Part shown: positions 5,700 to 6,292 of the stretch, in pieces
How positions within the stretch are numbered: the stretch's first letter is position 1
Layout: every line of letters begins with the position of its first letter
Origin: an uncultured Roseiflexaceae bacterium
Lineage (GTDB): Bacteria > Chloroflexota > Chloroflexia > Chloroflexales > Roseiflexaceae
Assembly: GCA_903868295.1 (NCBI GenBank)
Contig: CAIPUQ010000346.1
Coordinates: forward strand, 1-6,292
Reading direction: 5' to 3'
DNA length: 6,292 nt
Made by a program: the position numbers and the translations under genes
The notes under the pieces: model-generated
The model's database searches: none
The model's input: only the letters and a program-made list of their open reading frames with translations
What the model was told of the DNA's origin: nothing

Positions 5700-6292
5700 A
5701 TGTCCAAAGACGGTGTCACGATAAATGAACTCTCCAAGATGGCCAACGTTACCGTCCGCACGATTCGATTTTATACGGACGAAGGTGTGTTGGATGAGCC
5801 AGCAGGGCGTGATCGCTATGCCCGATACACACGCAAGCATTATCTCCAGCTTTGTGCTGCCAAGCAGCTGAAAGAGCGATTCCTCCCGCTGCGGGTCATC
5901 AGAGACCAGATTGCACCGCTGAACGAACCCGAACTCGAACGACTTGCTGGGCCGGTCCCACATGAGTTTGAGCAACGCTTCTCCGAAGCAGCCATGGAGC
6001 ACGAACTCTCTGAGCATGTCTATGCCGCCGCAGAACTCCGCCGTCAAACGTTGCCACGCAATCAACTTCGAACGATGGATATTCTTTCGCCAGCGGTGTA
6101 TTCGATGTCTACAGCACCAGCGCTCCAGCAAGAATCTGTGATGTTTTCTGAAATGAATGACACAGATCTCGCTGCTGATGCTATCCTGCGCAAGCAAGCG
6201 TCTGCAACACTCGGCGATGTGTGGCACCGGATTACTATTTCTCCGACCATGGAGCTCCATGTTCGAGAAGACGGCATGAACGAACTCGGCGA
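5700..6292 (+). CDS. MerR-family transcriptional regulator (3' partial)
   Basis: The frame opens at ATG 5700, six bases after AGGA (5690-5693), and stays open to the window end (197 full codons, no stop). Residues 6-75 form a MerR-type winged helix-turn-helix: TINELSKMANVTVRTIRFYTDEGVL, with the typical TIRFY segment at 21-25, then RYARYTRKHYLQL and a second helix region to about residue 71. The rest differs from classical metal-sensing MerR proteins. Cys52 is the only cysteine, so no CueR/MerR-like metal site is visible. Residues 75-170 are charged and probably helical, and a segment WHRITISPTMELHVRED (175-191) suggests the start of a small C-terminal domain. The effector is unknown. It follows the GntR gene on the same strand after 89 bases with its own promoter, so it is probably transcribed separately, perhaps with genes to the right of the window. 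Confidence 0.88.
   Translation, partial: MSKDGVTINELSKMANVTVRTIRFYTDEGVLDEPAGRDRYARYTRKHYLQLCAAKQLKERFLPLRVIRDQIAPLNEPELERLAGPVPHEFEQRFSEAAMEHELSEHVYAAAELRRQTLPRNQLRTMDILSPAVYSMSTAPALQQESVMFSEMNDTDLAADAILRKQASATLGDVWHRITISPTMELHVREDGMNELG

Noticed and set aside
5688..6260. 190-codon open frame on the minus strand
   Set aside because: It is antisense to the MerR-like gene, which has a ribosome site and a clear HTH; the antisense product resembles no family.
1..6292. Mobile element, CRISPR array, tRNA/rRNA or known defence system
   Set aside because: No transposase, integrase, repeat-spacer pattern, terminal inverted repeats or structured RNA genes could be seen by reading both strands.

Overview
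The window looks like ordinary bacterial chromosome. Genes are densely packed, there are sigma70-type promoters and Shine-Dalgarno sites, and base composition is mixed with G+C somewhat above half by eye. I see no insertion sequence, phage gene, CRISPR array, tRNA or rRNA. The protein set (long repeat protein with a DUF2325-like end, ALDH7-type aldehyde dehydrogenase, DUF554 membrane protein, FCD-type GntR regulator, MerR-like regulator) does not fix a phylum. The style is compatible with Chloroflexota (Herpetosiphon-like), but this is only an impression.

Layout. (1) Bases 1-1730, plus strand: the 3' part of a long, mostly helical, TPR-like protein ending in a DUF2325-like domain; its 5' end lies outside the window. 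(2) Bases 1731-1806: a promoter and a small hairpin leader. (3) 1807-3336, plus strand: an ALDH7/antiquitin-type aldehyde dehydrogenase with all key residues, probably a piperideine-6-carboxylate / aminoadipate semialdehyde dehydrogenase. It ends at a strong 15-bp stem terminator. (4) 4798-3387, minus strand: a two-gene operon of an unrecognised 212-residue protein followed by a DUF554 (YqgA/YdfK-like) membrane protein, convergent with the dehydrogenase. (5) 4799-4872: a compact divergent control region. (6) 4873-5610, plus strand: a GntR regulator of the FadR/FCD class. (7) 5700 to the window end, plus strand: a MerR-family regulator cut off by the window edge.

How the parts relate. The clearest functional unit is the divergent module around 4800-4870. 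The FCD regulator has an intact Asp/His/His/His metal site, so it probably binds a small carboxylate-like ligand. A near-perfect FadR-type operator half-overlaps a good minus-strand promoter that reads into the unknown gene and the DUF554 membrane protein. The simplest reading is a ligand-responsive regulator controlling an uncharacterised soluble protein and a putative transporter. The aldehyde dehydrogenase has its own promoter and terminator and is probably independent. The first gene is also separate, although no terminator divides it from the dehydrogenase. The most promising uncharacterised items are the 212-residue protein with its FCD/DUF554 context and the TPR-like/DUF2325-like protein.
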